64,000 nt of DNA from Dicaeum eximium (Eukaryota > Chordata > Aves > Passeriformes > Dicaeidae), in NCBI GenBank assembly GCA_013396995.1, contig VWZP01002898.1, positions 319,414 through 383,413 of the forward strand, read 5' to 3'. The number at the start of each line of letters is the position of its first letter. Position 1 is the stretch's first letter. The notes under the pieces are model-generated. The model saw nothing but the letters and a program-made list of their open reading frames with translations, searched no databases and was not told where the DNA came from. Below, in pieces: positions 12,351 to 23,508 of this stretch. A program made the position numbers and the translations under genes.

Positions 12351-15184
12351 ATTTTGATCTACTGGTACAAAGCTGGTTTCCATCCTACAGTATCATGTAT
12401 GAGTTCAGAAGATCTTTGTTCTCCCAGGCCTCCCCTCTACACAACCTTAAAATTTAAATAATTTTGATCATCAACTTCATGTCTCATTAAATCATTGTAA
12501 CATACATTTAAAAGCACTATTGTAATTGCACAGATTTACAACATACAATGTCCAATTCATATAAGACAGGACATGCTTTGTCTGGCAAAACATGTTTGTA
12601 ATGTATGCAAAGAGAGCAATTTATTCTGAGGACGTGTGAAATCAAAGTAGGATCTACTGCCAAGTCACACATACAGAGAACACTTATCTTTAATACAATA
12701 ATGATAAGATACAGCTATATGTTAAAACATCCAGAGAAGCAAACAAGCAAACATAAACAAAGTACAAGACAAGTAAGGGTTGCAAAAAAACCCCATATTT
12801 CCAGGTCTTCTATGGTTTCCACCATTATTTCTTAATATCCATCCACAAACCACACCATTTGATTCTGCAAATACTCACATCCTCACTCTTTACATATACT
12901 AATATTCACATTCTATAAAGGTAGGAAAAATATCACACAATTCATTAATTAAATAATTGTATGCACTAAGAACAACACACGAAAAAATAATGTAAGAATT
13001 CCCACTTCTGGAGTTCCTGTAAAAAGGCACATCTTCAAAACTGCCAGAAGAGCAAGCCACACAACCTGGCATTTCTTTGAGCTGCATTTTCACCAGTTTG
13101 CTCCACCTAGCTTGGTGGAAACACAATTTGCCTGTCTCTGTTAAGCATATCCTGTGTTTAATGTTGGTCGAATGGTAACATGAAGCATTTGCAAGTTTCT
13201 CTTAATACGGAATAGCATGCTCACACTTCAAGACAGTCACAAGTAAATTCACTAGACTCCGAGGCTTCTTTCTCCAAGCAGAGAAAGTTTTAGTTACAAG
13301 GAAACCTTGTAAGTTGGCATCAGTGATTGCTCACAATCACCAATAAAGGATCAATGGCCAAATGAAAACTGTAGCAGTGATGGTGAAGGTCTCTCCTCTA
13401 AGACCTTTAAAGATACCTTCTATGGAGGTCTTACTTAAAACCCACGAAATTTCACATGAAATTACTCCCTCATTACTGGAGAGTAGCTTTCTCACAGATG
13501 TATCTTTCTTCTCTACAGAGGTGGTTTTCTTAGTGAAATTATTTCATTTACAAGGGAGATGTTAATGACTGTTAATGACTTATTTTTTCTATTTTAATCA
13601 AGGAAATCTGATCTTGACTAAATGTGAGGAGATTCCTTCTCATTCAGAATTAGGAAGTTTGCTACAATCAGACCGAGCATCAGACTGAGGAAGGGTGCTA
13701 CACTAGGGCTACCAATGAAAGGCACAGAACTTCATGAGTGTATGCATGGTAAGCCTTTTACTAACTATCAAATCCACAAACTCCTAGGAGAGTGAGAAAT
13801 ATGGGTGCTAGCAGACCTTTGAGTGTAAACATTCTTCACAGCAACAAAAATAATTTTCACAGAAGAGAAGTTTTATTTCACACGACTTGTGGCCCTGGCT
13901 GCTGCAATAGTTAGGATGTGCTTAGTCAGCAAGTCTTTGTTAAAAGCATATGGGAGGTAACACAAACTCATCTTCAGAAATTACCTTCACCACCGTACAT
14001 CATAGGTGTCACAGTGATTTCTGTGATTTTGTCTCAAGGTGGGCAGAGGAGATACACACAGGCTCGTCTTGACTTGAAATCCATCATCTATGCCAAAACA
14101 TCAATAAATTTCTAGATTTCAGAAACAGTGTGAAGAAAAACAAGAGACAATATATGCCAGATCATGACCCTTTTTGTGTAGAAGACAACAGACCCAGTCA
14201 TATTGCTAAATGGAAGAAACAGTATCTTTGCAATGAACATGCAGCAATGCAGCTGCTTTCCTCTTTCTGACGTACAACCTTCCTTTCATTTCTAAGGATT
14301 CACAGAAGGAAAACTCCAATAAATTTGAAAAAGACACTGCTTCCTTTAATGTCCCGTCACATACAAAAATGAGCAATGTCTCTTTTTAACAACTTTACAT
14401 GAAAAGAAAACATTAGAATACTAAAATTGGTTTTACCAAATGGCTGTAAAAAGACTATATGTGACACAATTAGAGATAAAGGCTTTATCTAATGAAAGCA
14501 TTCCAGATCATTGACAGTGACCCTCATTATTTATTTCTTGATGCTTCCCAATTTTTAGCATCCAGTTCAATTTGGGACTCAATGTTGGGAAGTAAAGGAC
14601 CTTTAATCCATGCAGAAGTTCTGAGGATGTTGATCTTAAGTAACTTTTGTCCTCCTTATCACTCCTCCTTTTTATAATGTTATGTGTAATAGCTGATGAC
14701 ATGGGCAGAAAATAAAACTAATTAGAATCAGGTGGCTGCAGTTTAAGGACATAGTCCTGAGTGATACCTGAGACAACATAAAGTAATTTGCTGACACTGA
14801 AGGTAGAATAAATTTTATCTTGGGGGGCAGTATTGGAGGGAGAACAGAAACACTTTCCTTCTTATTTTTTTAACTGATGGCTGTCTGAAAATTCTGTATC
14901 TGTTTAAAACACAAGAAGCAGTAAGCAAGGAGAAACCAATTTTAAAGCACAATTCCAGGAATATGACCAACAAAGCCTACGAAGCTTACTGCAGAGTAGC
15001 AATGCTTTTCACACCAGTCCTATAAATACCATTGCCTCCTGTTTTAACACCTGCATATTTATTGCCATTTTGGGTAAGAAAAGCTAGCCTGCTACCATAG
15101 CTTTTGTAACAGGAACATGCCCCTGAGCAGCAAAGCAGGTAGTCAAGAGATGCTACATTTCTTGCTTCTGATCTTACGAATTTG

Positions 15185-15325
15185 TCATAGAATCAGAGAA
15201 TATGGTGAGTTGGAAGGGCCCCACAAGGATCATGGAATCCAACTCCTGGCCCTGCACAGCACCATCCTCAAGAGTCACACCACGTACCCTAGGGTATTGT
15301 CCAAAGGCTTCTTGAACTTCTTAGT
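15185..15325 (-). mobile_element. CR1 LINE 3' end fragment
   Basis: In plus-strand reading it begins ATAGAATCAGAGAATATGG and continues GAGTTGGAAGGGCCCCACAA, the reverse complement of a CR1 3' terminus. It then passes 'AGAGTCACACCACGTACC' and 'ATTGTCCAAAGGCTTCTTGAA', which fit a CR1 3' UTR or ORF2 tail. Homology fades near 15325. Only about 140 bp is kept. Confidence 0.85.
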
Positions 15326-15463
15326 ATTACTGTCTTGCATAGATCACAGTTATTGTACCTGAATTGGGCCAAATGACTATCAGATTTGGAAGGAAAATTG
15401 TACTACTAGCATACCTAAACCTTGAAAATTCTGCAGAAAAAGTAAACCAACAAATTAAGAACA

Positions 15464-15510
15464 TTTTCTTCTTTTTTTTCTTCCCCTTTTTTTCTTTTCT
15501 TTTTTTTTTA
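15464..15510 (+). repeat. Polypyrimidine tract
   Basis: About 47 bases consisting almost entirely of T with scattered C. Confidence 0.85.
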
Positions 15511-17849
15511 ATGAACATAAGCTATTTTATTAAATAAAACTCATCTATTTGGACACATGCATTAAGCCAAAAATTACAACAGCTATACAGATATCACAGC
15601 AACCATCAGGCTACTCCATCCAAACGAATGTATTCTAATATGCTGTATTAAAGTAACAGCAACTTTTGCCACTTGGCAGCATACATTGTATTTGAATCCG
15701 TTTACCTTCTAGTTTATTTCAATAAAAGGAGCAAATAGTGTATTCATATGTACCTTGTATCAAATCCTTACTGTCCATTTTGATTTGTCAGGGTTCAGCA
15801 CCTTTAAAAATCAACAGACATCCACATAGACAAAGTTGAGTGAATTTAGTGCATTCCCAGCTTCTTTTACAAGGTCTCTCCCACCTTTATCCAGTGGAAT
15901 ACAATATTTCCATGTTCAGTATTTTCTTCATTTGCCTTCTGTCATGCTGGTGTTAGATCTCTCCAAGTGTAGCTACAGTAATCCTGCTGCTACTCATTAC
16001 ACAAGTGCAAAGTGTAGTCTGTAGAAAGAGGAATGTTTTCATTCCCTATACAAACTCCAGCTTCCAGGATCTAATCCAGCATGTATACTTATGAGTACAT
16101 GCTGTGCTCATGCTAAGCCCTGTATTTATTCCTGTCATAGCACCCTCCAGTTTATCACAGGACAAAAGTTACTGTGGTCACCATGTAATATGCAAACGCT
16201 TTGCAGCAAATACATATACATACTGCACACATCTGTGGAAAAAGCAGACCAGGCTAGTAGAAAGTGAAATGGCTTGGTGTGTGCAAAACACTGGCCCAGA
16301 GTCTCTCCCCACTGCAATCAATGACACTTGTCCTCTTTCACTGAAGGGCAAGTAAGCCCATCATAGGGGTTTTTTTATAGCTTTATGAAATAAGAAAAAC
16401 ACAGTGACCTGGAAAAGGTGTCAGTAACAATCTACCCTCTCCCAAACTATAAGATGGAGAAGATTATTATTGTTTCTTAAGTGTATCAGCTTTTGAGCAC
16501 ACTTTGAATTTATCAGCCTAAGAGAGTGAGTAAAGCACAAAACTATCAGCCTAACTATCTAACTGAGGGGAACAAATCCTGCTGTCAGCATTTTGATGCT
16601 TGTAGGGCAGGAAGGCTGCATAGGGACACTTAAACCTGAGGTAATCATAGCAGGTATTAATGGTTGGTGCTCTTTATTCGCAGAGATTGCTGTAGCTGTT
16701 CCCTGGTGCCCTTCTTCCCCAGACAAACAGCAGCAGTTCTGATGAGAGCTCCCAGACAGGCTCTTGCTGCCATCCTCACCATCACAAATGCCATTTCCTG
16801 AAGCTCCTGCTGTCATCTACCTACACATACATGTATGTCACTATTAGCTGCACAGTAAATGCCTGACTGTGTGCAGGAGGAGTTAGATCACCACCCTTAA
16901 CTGCAACTTTTTTCTCCTGTGGGACAAAAGCACAGGCTACATGGAATGGGTTCTTCTGTCTAGACCTTAGGGTCTATGTGATGGATGGCCCTAACATTAA
17001 ACAAGCATGCACTACAGAGAGGACTAAATTGAGCTCTAAGAAATTAATGTGCCACTTTATTATAGCCAGCAGATTTTCATGATGAAAAGTTAAAGTCACA
17101 ATGAGACAAATGGGAAACTTTTCTCTCTTTTCTTGTGACAGTTCCACCGGCTCATAATTAAAAGCAGTATTTAGCCTAGCACAAACTAGTGTTTGGTAAA
17201 AACAAGATGCAATCATAGGCACAGGCTCTTTTCTCCACTCTGCTTACCACCTAATATTCTTTGGTGTGAAAACTGGTTTGGAAATTGCTTAAAAGCCACC
17301 CTTCTGGTGAGAATTCCAGAGTTTTTGAGTAACAGTTCTGCCAGACACACCACAAAAACAGAGTCTGTTGCAGTATGTTGATAAGTCTGTTTTCACTCCT
17401 AGGAAAAGCCAGATGGTGCAAAGGTGTGCGATAGTAATTTCTAAAAAAAAAGTAGTTGTGGTTAATTTCAGTTTGAGGATCAAATTCAGGTCACTACCAC
17501 TTTATCCAGACTGATTCACTTATCCGTATTATCATTTAATTGCTGAAAATGTGCCTGCTGTGGTGAAATCCTCAAAAAGAAAAGGAATTTAACTTCAGGA
17601 GTTTAAACACAGACATAGAGGAACAAGTTGTGCTAAGTAGCTAAGGAATTCAAACTAATGAAACTGCCTTCCCCTAAATCTCCAACAAAATTAATACAAA
17701 TTTTCAACACATTCACAATAAAAAAAAGCAATGCTCTTTATAAATTCATCTAAATTTAATTGCAGACTTGAACTGTACACAGGCTTTTGGTATTTCAAAA
17801 AGCAGTATTTACATCAAGAAAGTATCATGCCAAAAACCAGGAAGTGATG

Positions 17850-18480
17850 CTCCATTAATATTCATTACATGCCAACGCTCAAAAAAAAAAGGGAAGAAAA
17901 TGTAAGCTGCCAAGTTTATTTTGGCAAGGCTCTATGACATGATTTGTTTTCAAAGCAAAATCTAGAAAAATGTCTTTAAATCAATGTAAATCCTTTTCAA
18001 ATTGAAAAAAAAAAACAACCCAAAACCATAAAACATGAGGAAAAGCACTTCTGAGTTTTAGCCTTTTTTTTCAATGCTAGACTGTACATAAACAGTTTAA
18101 GCAAAGTACATTGCCACAGAAGACCTACCAGCTTAGGTTAGATACACTTTTTCCTGTCTTTGCGACAAAGAACTCGATCTGTTTGTTATCAAAAAAATTA
18201 NGTGTTAGCATACTTCTGAGAAATGAAAACATTGATTCATTGCCTTGCTGGACCAGAGGCAGGAAGGGGGCCAGTGATGTCCGTATTGCAGAGTGGAATG
18301 AATGCCATACAGAAACTCCTAAAGCTCCTTTGCAGAGATTTGCAAAAGCAGCACACCACACACATTTGGCCACGTTGCTTCTGGCATTCAAGCAATTTTT
18401 TATAAAAGCAAGGCAGGTATTTCCCAGCAGCACAGGACCAGTGCATTGAAATGCCATCATGACACACAGCACAAAATATC
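17850..18480. promoter_or_regulatory. Candidate conserved non-coding segment
   Basis: The segment contains a homeodomain/octamer-like AT motif (CATTAATATTCATTAC, 17852-17867) and several intact CpGs. From 18111 to 18472 both strands stay open in overlapping frames of 112-115 codons, broken only by an ambiguous N at 18201. The two-strand openness suggests stop-poor composition rather than a gene: neither translation resembles a known family. Calling it regulatory is inference, without alignment. Confidence 0.22.
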
Positions 18481-18639
18481 AGTCTAGCAGGTTTGTCCTC
18501 AACACAGGAACTGGAAGCCTCTGTTACTCATGTTTGAATTTCACCTACCAATTGCAGTGGCTAAAAAAACAAAGGCATTTCTGAAGCCAAACATAAAGAC
18601 AAGGAACAAGCCCCCACATGACTGCATGAAGATGTTGTT

Positions 18640-18720
18640 TCTAGACCAATTTCACTGACTTCCTGAGTGACTTAATGCAACTTTTCCTCAGTTCCTCTAC
18701 CTCTTAATTGTACAATTAAC
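18640..18720 (+). repeat. Possible MIR remnant
   Basis: CTGAGTGACTTAATGCAAC followed by TTTTCCTCAGTTCCTCTACC resembles the MIR core in order and spacing. It is weak and short. Confidence 0.28.
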
Positions 18721-21199
18721 AGCTCAGGAAGAGAGACTGAGAATTAAATCCATAAAGCAGAAACTCTCAAATTAGGAGACAGCAGGAAAGCAGCCATGTA
18801 CACCCCAAAGAGCGAAGTCTGAAAAGCTACGTCTAGGGCATTGCTGTGTCTGCTGTTCTTCCACTCTTTTCCTATTTTCCCCACTACATGCAAGTTCTGT
18901 CCTTTCCTGATGTCTTGAGATTTACCTTGTGCCAGCAGGCAGGGGAACATGAGGTAAGAGGGCCAGGGGCTACAGCTCAGGCAAAGGCAATCTCTCTCAT
19001 GAAGGGCATCTCCTCTTCCTCAAACACCTCTCCTTTTGGGAAACTGAACCTGCCCAGAGCAGATCCCATGCTGCCCAGGAGAGCAGGGCAGGCTAGGCAG
19101 CCTAGGGCAACCTGGGGCTGGTGTCAGGACACAGGATGTGAGCCTCTTTTGAGCAGGGAGAAGAACAAGATGAGGGACCAGAGATTGTGGATAGTTCCCA
19201 GGAAGCAGGGTTTGAAGGAGGAGCTCATTAGACAAGGAGAGCTAGCAGAACCCTTGATTGAAAGCTGTTTAATCTGATTTAAGAGAAAATATTGGGCTGT
19301 GATTTGGGCTGGCTAAAAGAAAGAATAAATCAGGTATAGTGGCAGTCATCACTAAACACTGCTAGGCTTGGCTTAAAGGGTAACTGAGGACCAGGACTGA
19401 GGAAATGGTGAAACACTGCAACATTAGAGAAGGTAAGTGACAGTGGCAGGGTAAAGAAGCAAGGTTAGAACCATTTTTGACTAAACAGTAGAAAGGAGGT
19501 CTAATCTGTCAAACTAGTGCTCTGAAACCACTGGAGGCCATGATTGGCAGATATCCATACATTCATGCAGATGTATTACTTTTCAAAATTATCATTCAAG
19601 TCTGTTGGTATAGCAGTTTAAAAATACACCTTTCAGTTGTAAGCATATATGGTAATGTTCTTCACCTCATTTAAAAATTTCTTCCCTTCTCTGAAACAGT
19701 GGCCCCATTGAGTAAGGACTGAAAGATGAAAAGCAGATGCTCCCTAGGAGATTGGCAAAACTCAGTAGGCATCTCACTCACCCAATTACTGAGTAGGAGA
19801 GTATCTATTAGTTATTAGATAATAATATTATTAAATGCCACTGAAAGAAACCTATAACTCTGGGAGCCCTGTACATTCACCATTAGCATCAGCATCCAAA
19901 TTCAATACTGTTGAAGGGAATCTTGGCAGATGAGATCAGACCTTTTACATAATTTTCCTGAAACAAATTGTTACTTCTGTGATTTTTTTCTAATGTTTTC
20001 AGACACAATTTTTAAAGTCAAATGAGATTTTGGATCTATGCCAAGTTGCTCTTTTTTTTCCCTAAATCTTAAGTACTTGACATGCTGTGGGAAATCACTG
20101 CTTATGAGCAAGTAACGAATTTTCAATTGTTTACTTAATACAATGAGAAGCTGCAAATCTATTTCACTGCCTCGTAAAAATTCAAGGGAGTGAAAAATAT
20201 GTGGAAAGGAGCAGAACACCTACCTGACCAACAATAGTGAAGGAAGTAAAAGGTGAAGGAAAGCAGTGGGTCAGATTCAGAGAAAAAACATGGAGGGAAG
20301 GACAAAGGCAGAAGGTAGAGGGAGAGAGACAGAAATAACCAAAAGAACTAGGGACAAAGATGCAAATAGGAAACAATGAAAACTATATTAGAGGAAAATT
20401 AGACAGAACAACTGACTTCTCATATTTAGAAGAATTTAAAATTTGGTATTTTAAGGGTTAAGTACTACATTTTTGAGAGTAATTGCACATAATAGCAAAC
20501 TGATCGGTTTGCCACAGCCTTGCAAAGCTCACATGTGAAAACATGCCATTGCACACCATGTGCATCCATCCCATTGAAATCCATACAGACATTAATCACC
20601 AAAAGAGGAAGTATGAAATTCACTTTAATGATTTCTAGACTAAATACCCCCAACACACAGACACACATACACACACCCTCGCTTTCAAACACCTTTTACT
20701 AGAGTTCTCAGTGAACACGTTACCTTGATGGCTAATGGCTATAGCAAAATATCAGGAGCTCCAATTAATTTAGACTATTTTATAAAGCATCTGCAAGTTC
20801 TTGAGGTTCACCTGTGCAGTTCTGAACCAGAAGAGTTTAACCACTGAGAATTTATCTGTGTCACTGATGGACAATTTTTCTAAAAGGCTGTAACTTGCCA
20901 GGTCAAAAATAGACTCAGATTTTGAGAGAGAAAAAAAAATTATATAAAGGCCAGAAGTATTTTGCTTTTATTCCCTATCTTCACTTCATAAAACACTGTT
21001 CATTTTATAAACGAAAAGGCTCCTGAACTTTTTAAAAACACAAAATATGAATGTAAAAAATGGAGCAACATCAGCAGCTTTCTGAGGAATGGCTTTTTAC
21101 AGAACAGCAGGTTCTCTACTAATAATGAACTGGTGTAAGAAATACTCCTCAAAACTCCATGTGCATGAAACCTCAGTATGGAAAGCAGATGGATGAAAG

Positions 21200-21215
21200 N
21201 NNNNNNNNNNNNNNN
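21200..21215. other. Assembly gap (16 Ns)
   Basis: Run of 16 N. The flanking sequence is ordinary intron DNA. Single ambiguous bases also occur at 3906, 18201 and 61779. Confidence 0.99.
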
Positions 21216-22980
21216 AAGAGCATGAACCACTAGATTCAGCCAGAAGACCCTTGGACTCTAGCTTGTATGTCAGTGAAAGGAAGTCAGACAGAGGGATACT
21301 TTAACTCCCATTTGTGTCCAAGGTATGACAAACAGTGGAAAATGTTTGTCCTACTAAATTAAGAAAATAATTATAGTATGATTTAACAAAAAGGCTTGTC
21401 AACCTATCTGACTATGTCTCCAAGGGACATACTAATTAAGCAGTTCCAGAGTCCATGTGTCCATCCTTTTACCCTTCCACAATTTCTGAATGTTTGAATG
21501 TGCTTTCTCTGTCTTTGGTAGAAAGGTAGGCTTTGCAAATGAACCTAATTCTTACAATACAGTAACACAAAACATGGACCAGAAGCTACATGCGGTCCCC
21601 AGCCCCTTTTGTTTTGTCCTGCCAGGTGCTTACAGCCAGGGCATTCCACTGCACTTTACAGGGAGGAGGTAGCAGCTGGTCAACCAGCAGCTCCTCACAT
21701 CTTGCTTTACCAACCAAAGGTAGCTCTGGATGACAAGTGCTACAAGAGCTGCTGAAGGTGGGCTGGAGACAAGCTTTGGGGGAGATCAGAGATCTGTAAT
21801 AAGTTTCAGCATAGTAATAAAGCTGTAGATTTGGTTTCTCTAACACTGCTGTTCACCCAACAGTATGTCTGATACAGGTATTTCAAATTTCAATTCCAAC
21901 TCTGGAAAAGAAAAATCCCTTTAATCATGCCAAGCCTGAAACTAAAAATTACTGGACATCTAAGAACTCCCCAAACTTCTAATACCCCAAACTTCATCTA
22001 AGAAAAATGTTAAAATAAACTACCTAAGTACATGACATTGTATAGGTCCTCTGCCAGACATCAACAAGATGTTGAGTACTCAGATATGTTTCTGAGTACT
22101 GTGCAAAAAAAGGTAAATAAAACTGTAAAATCAGACATGCTAAAACCACATTTGAAGTAGCATACTAGAAAACAGAGAGATTTATGGACTTGTATATGAG
22201 ATGTTTATATAAGTTTCAAAGGTTATTAAAAAAAAAAAAAAGTTTGAAAATATTTCACCATGAGGCTCCTTGGAAAGAACACCTGTTTAAACTCTTTCCT
22301 TAGAATTGCAACCAGAGCTCTCCAATGTGACAGGGTCAATCATTTCAGGTTTTCACAGATCTTGAGCTGTTAGATGAACCAATTTTAAAGATCACAAATG
22401 ACCAGTACATGATTCAAGGCAAGTTTTCATGCAGTTAATTTTTGTGAGGAGATTAACTAAACACAATTACTATCGTTCAGTTTATTAAGTTCTGCAGTTG
22501 TTCTCATTTTTCCAGTTCTCAGAACTACAAAACATAAATGAAATTGCCTTTTATGTTTCATGACAGTCTCACTAATTTTTGCAGTAATTCTATTAATCTA
22601 ATAAAAACCTATGGACATGTCACAATACAGACAGTAAAAAAAGGATGTGAAAAATATTGAAAACTTTAAATTTCTGTAGACTTTACAACTACCACTATGT
22701 CTCTAAGCTTTCAGAAGATCAGTAAAAGTAATTTTTAAATCACGCTTTTAGTTAAATGTTTTTTCAAAACCCTTTATTTTTTTTTCATCTTACTTCTTCT
22801 TTAGTTAACTTCACAACCCACATTGCTCCAGCCTGTGCACACTTTATAAACTCAATGATACATGCTAGTGTTTCACATAGTGGTGTTCATACCAGAAGTT
22901 GTGCTCATTTGAGGACTACTAAATGCAAAGGACTGGATACAGAGCCCTGGAAACCATAAAGAAATGCAGACCAGATTCCT

Positions 22981-23061
22981 TACATATATGTATATGTGTG
23001 TGTATGCATGTATGTATATGTATATATATGTGTGTATTTATATACATACATATTTAAATAA
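22981..23061. repeat. (TATG)n/(TG)n/(TA)n compound microsatellite
   Basis: About 80 bp of alternating purine-pyrimidine sequence with imperfect TATG, TGTG and TATA units. It is a likely polymorphic locus. Confidence 0.93.
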
Positions 23062-23129
23062 AATGAATGGATTTTAAATATATAAAATTTTCATATATAA
23101 AAAGGTGTCCCACTTAAAAGAAGTTAAAA

Positions 23130-23275
23130 GGACAGGAGTCAGAAATAAGGAAGCTGGCCACTACTCCCGATTCAAATTCTATAACTGTCACTGATTGATT
23201 TAATTACTCCCTACAAAAGTATTGTATGGAAAAACTGCACTTTAATAACCACATCATTAGGAGAAAAATAAACTA
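23130..23275 (+). repeat. Possible ancient SINE remnant (MIR-like)
   Basis: CCCGATTCAAATTCTATAAC, then 'CTGTCACTGATTGATTTAA', then 'GGAAAAACTGCACTTTAATA' parallel the box B, core and 3' parts of MIR. They are strongly diverged, and the neighbouring copy at 23.37 kb is better. Confidence 0.3.
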
Positions 23276-23304
23276 AAGGAAGGACTTTACATTACATACA
23301 GACC

Positions 23305-23352
23305 TGGTCAAACCCTTCCTTTTCATTGATTTCAGTGGGCTCTGGATCAAGG
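23305..23352 (+). repeat. Possible ancient amniote repeat motif
   Basis: TTGATTTCAGTGGGCTCTGG followed by ATCAAGGCC resembles the 'tgacttcaatgggagcaggatcaggcc' segment common in old interspersed repeats of reptiles and birds. The family name is uncertain. Confidence 0.35.
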
Positions 23353-23365
23353 CCATATTGATTGC

Positions 23366-23508
23366 AGGCAGTGTGGTTCAATGATTAAGACAGCAAATTT
23401 AAGTTTCATTCTTAGCCTGGTCATTCACTGGGTTTGAGTCCGGGGAAAGTTAATCACTTCTTGTTTTTCACTTTTTCCATCGGTGTAACGGGAATAATTC
23501 TAGATCTG
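23366..23508 (+). repeat. MIR-type SINE with visible Pol III box B
   Basis: AGTGTGGTTCAATGATTAAG gives a tRNA-like box A. GGTTTGAGTCC (23431-23441) matches box B (GGTTCGANTCC) at 9 of 10 defined positions. The sequence then jumps to GGGGAAAGTTAATCACTTCT and 'TCCATCGGTGTAACGGGAATAAT', so roughly 30 bp of the MIR central region appear to be deleted. It is the best SINE in the window. Confidence 0.65.

Larger units (their letters stand above)
10113..15184. other. Intronic sequence with no recognisable gene
   Basis: AT-rich unique-looking DNA. It contains an (AG)n tract at 11.67 kb and a G/T-only tract at 12.28 kb (both listed). A perfect 10-bp tandem repeat, GTTAATGACT twice, lies near 13562-13580. 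No exon, RNA gene or transposon was recognised. Confidence 0.6.
15326..22980. other. Intronic sequence with no recognisable gene
   Basis: AT-rich DNA. It contains a pyrimidine tract at 15.47 kb, a candidate conserved segment at 17.85-18.48 kb, a somewhat GC-richer stretch at 18.95-19.25 kb, a purine-rich stretch at 20.27-20.33 kb and an assembly gap at 21.2 kb. An 85-codon minus-strand frame at 16559-16816 is Ser/Gly/Cys-rich but matches nothing I recognise. Confidence 0.6.

Noticed and set aside
16385..16470. Possible MIR core near ACTATAAGATGGAGAAG
   Set aside because: Only one short block resembles MIR; order and spacing of the other blocks are missing.
16559..16816. Ser/Gly/Cys-rich 85-codon minus-strand frame as an alternative BNC2 exon
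   Set aside because: Correct strand, but I see no family match and cannot show convincing paired splice sites or conservation.
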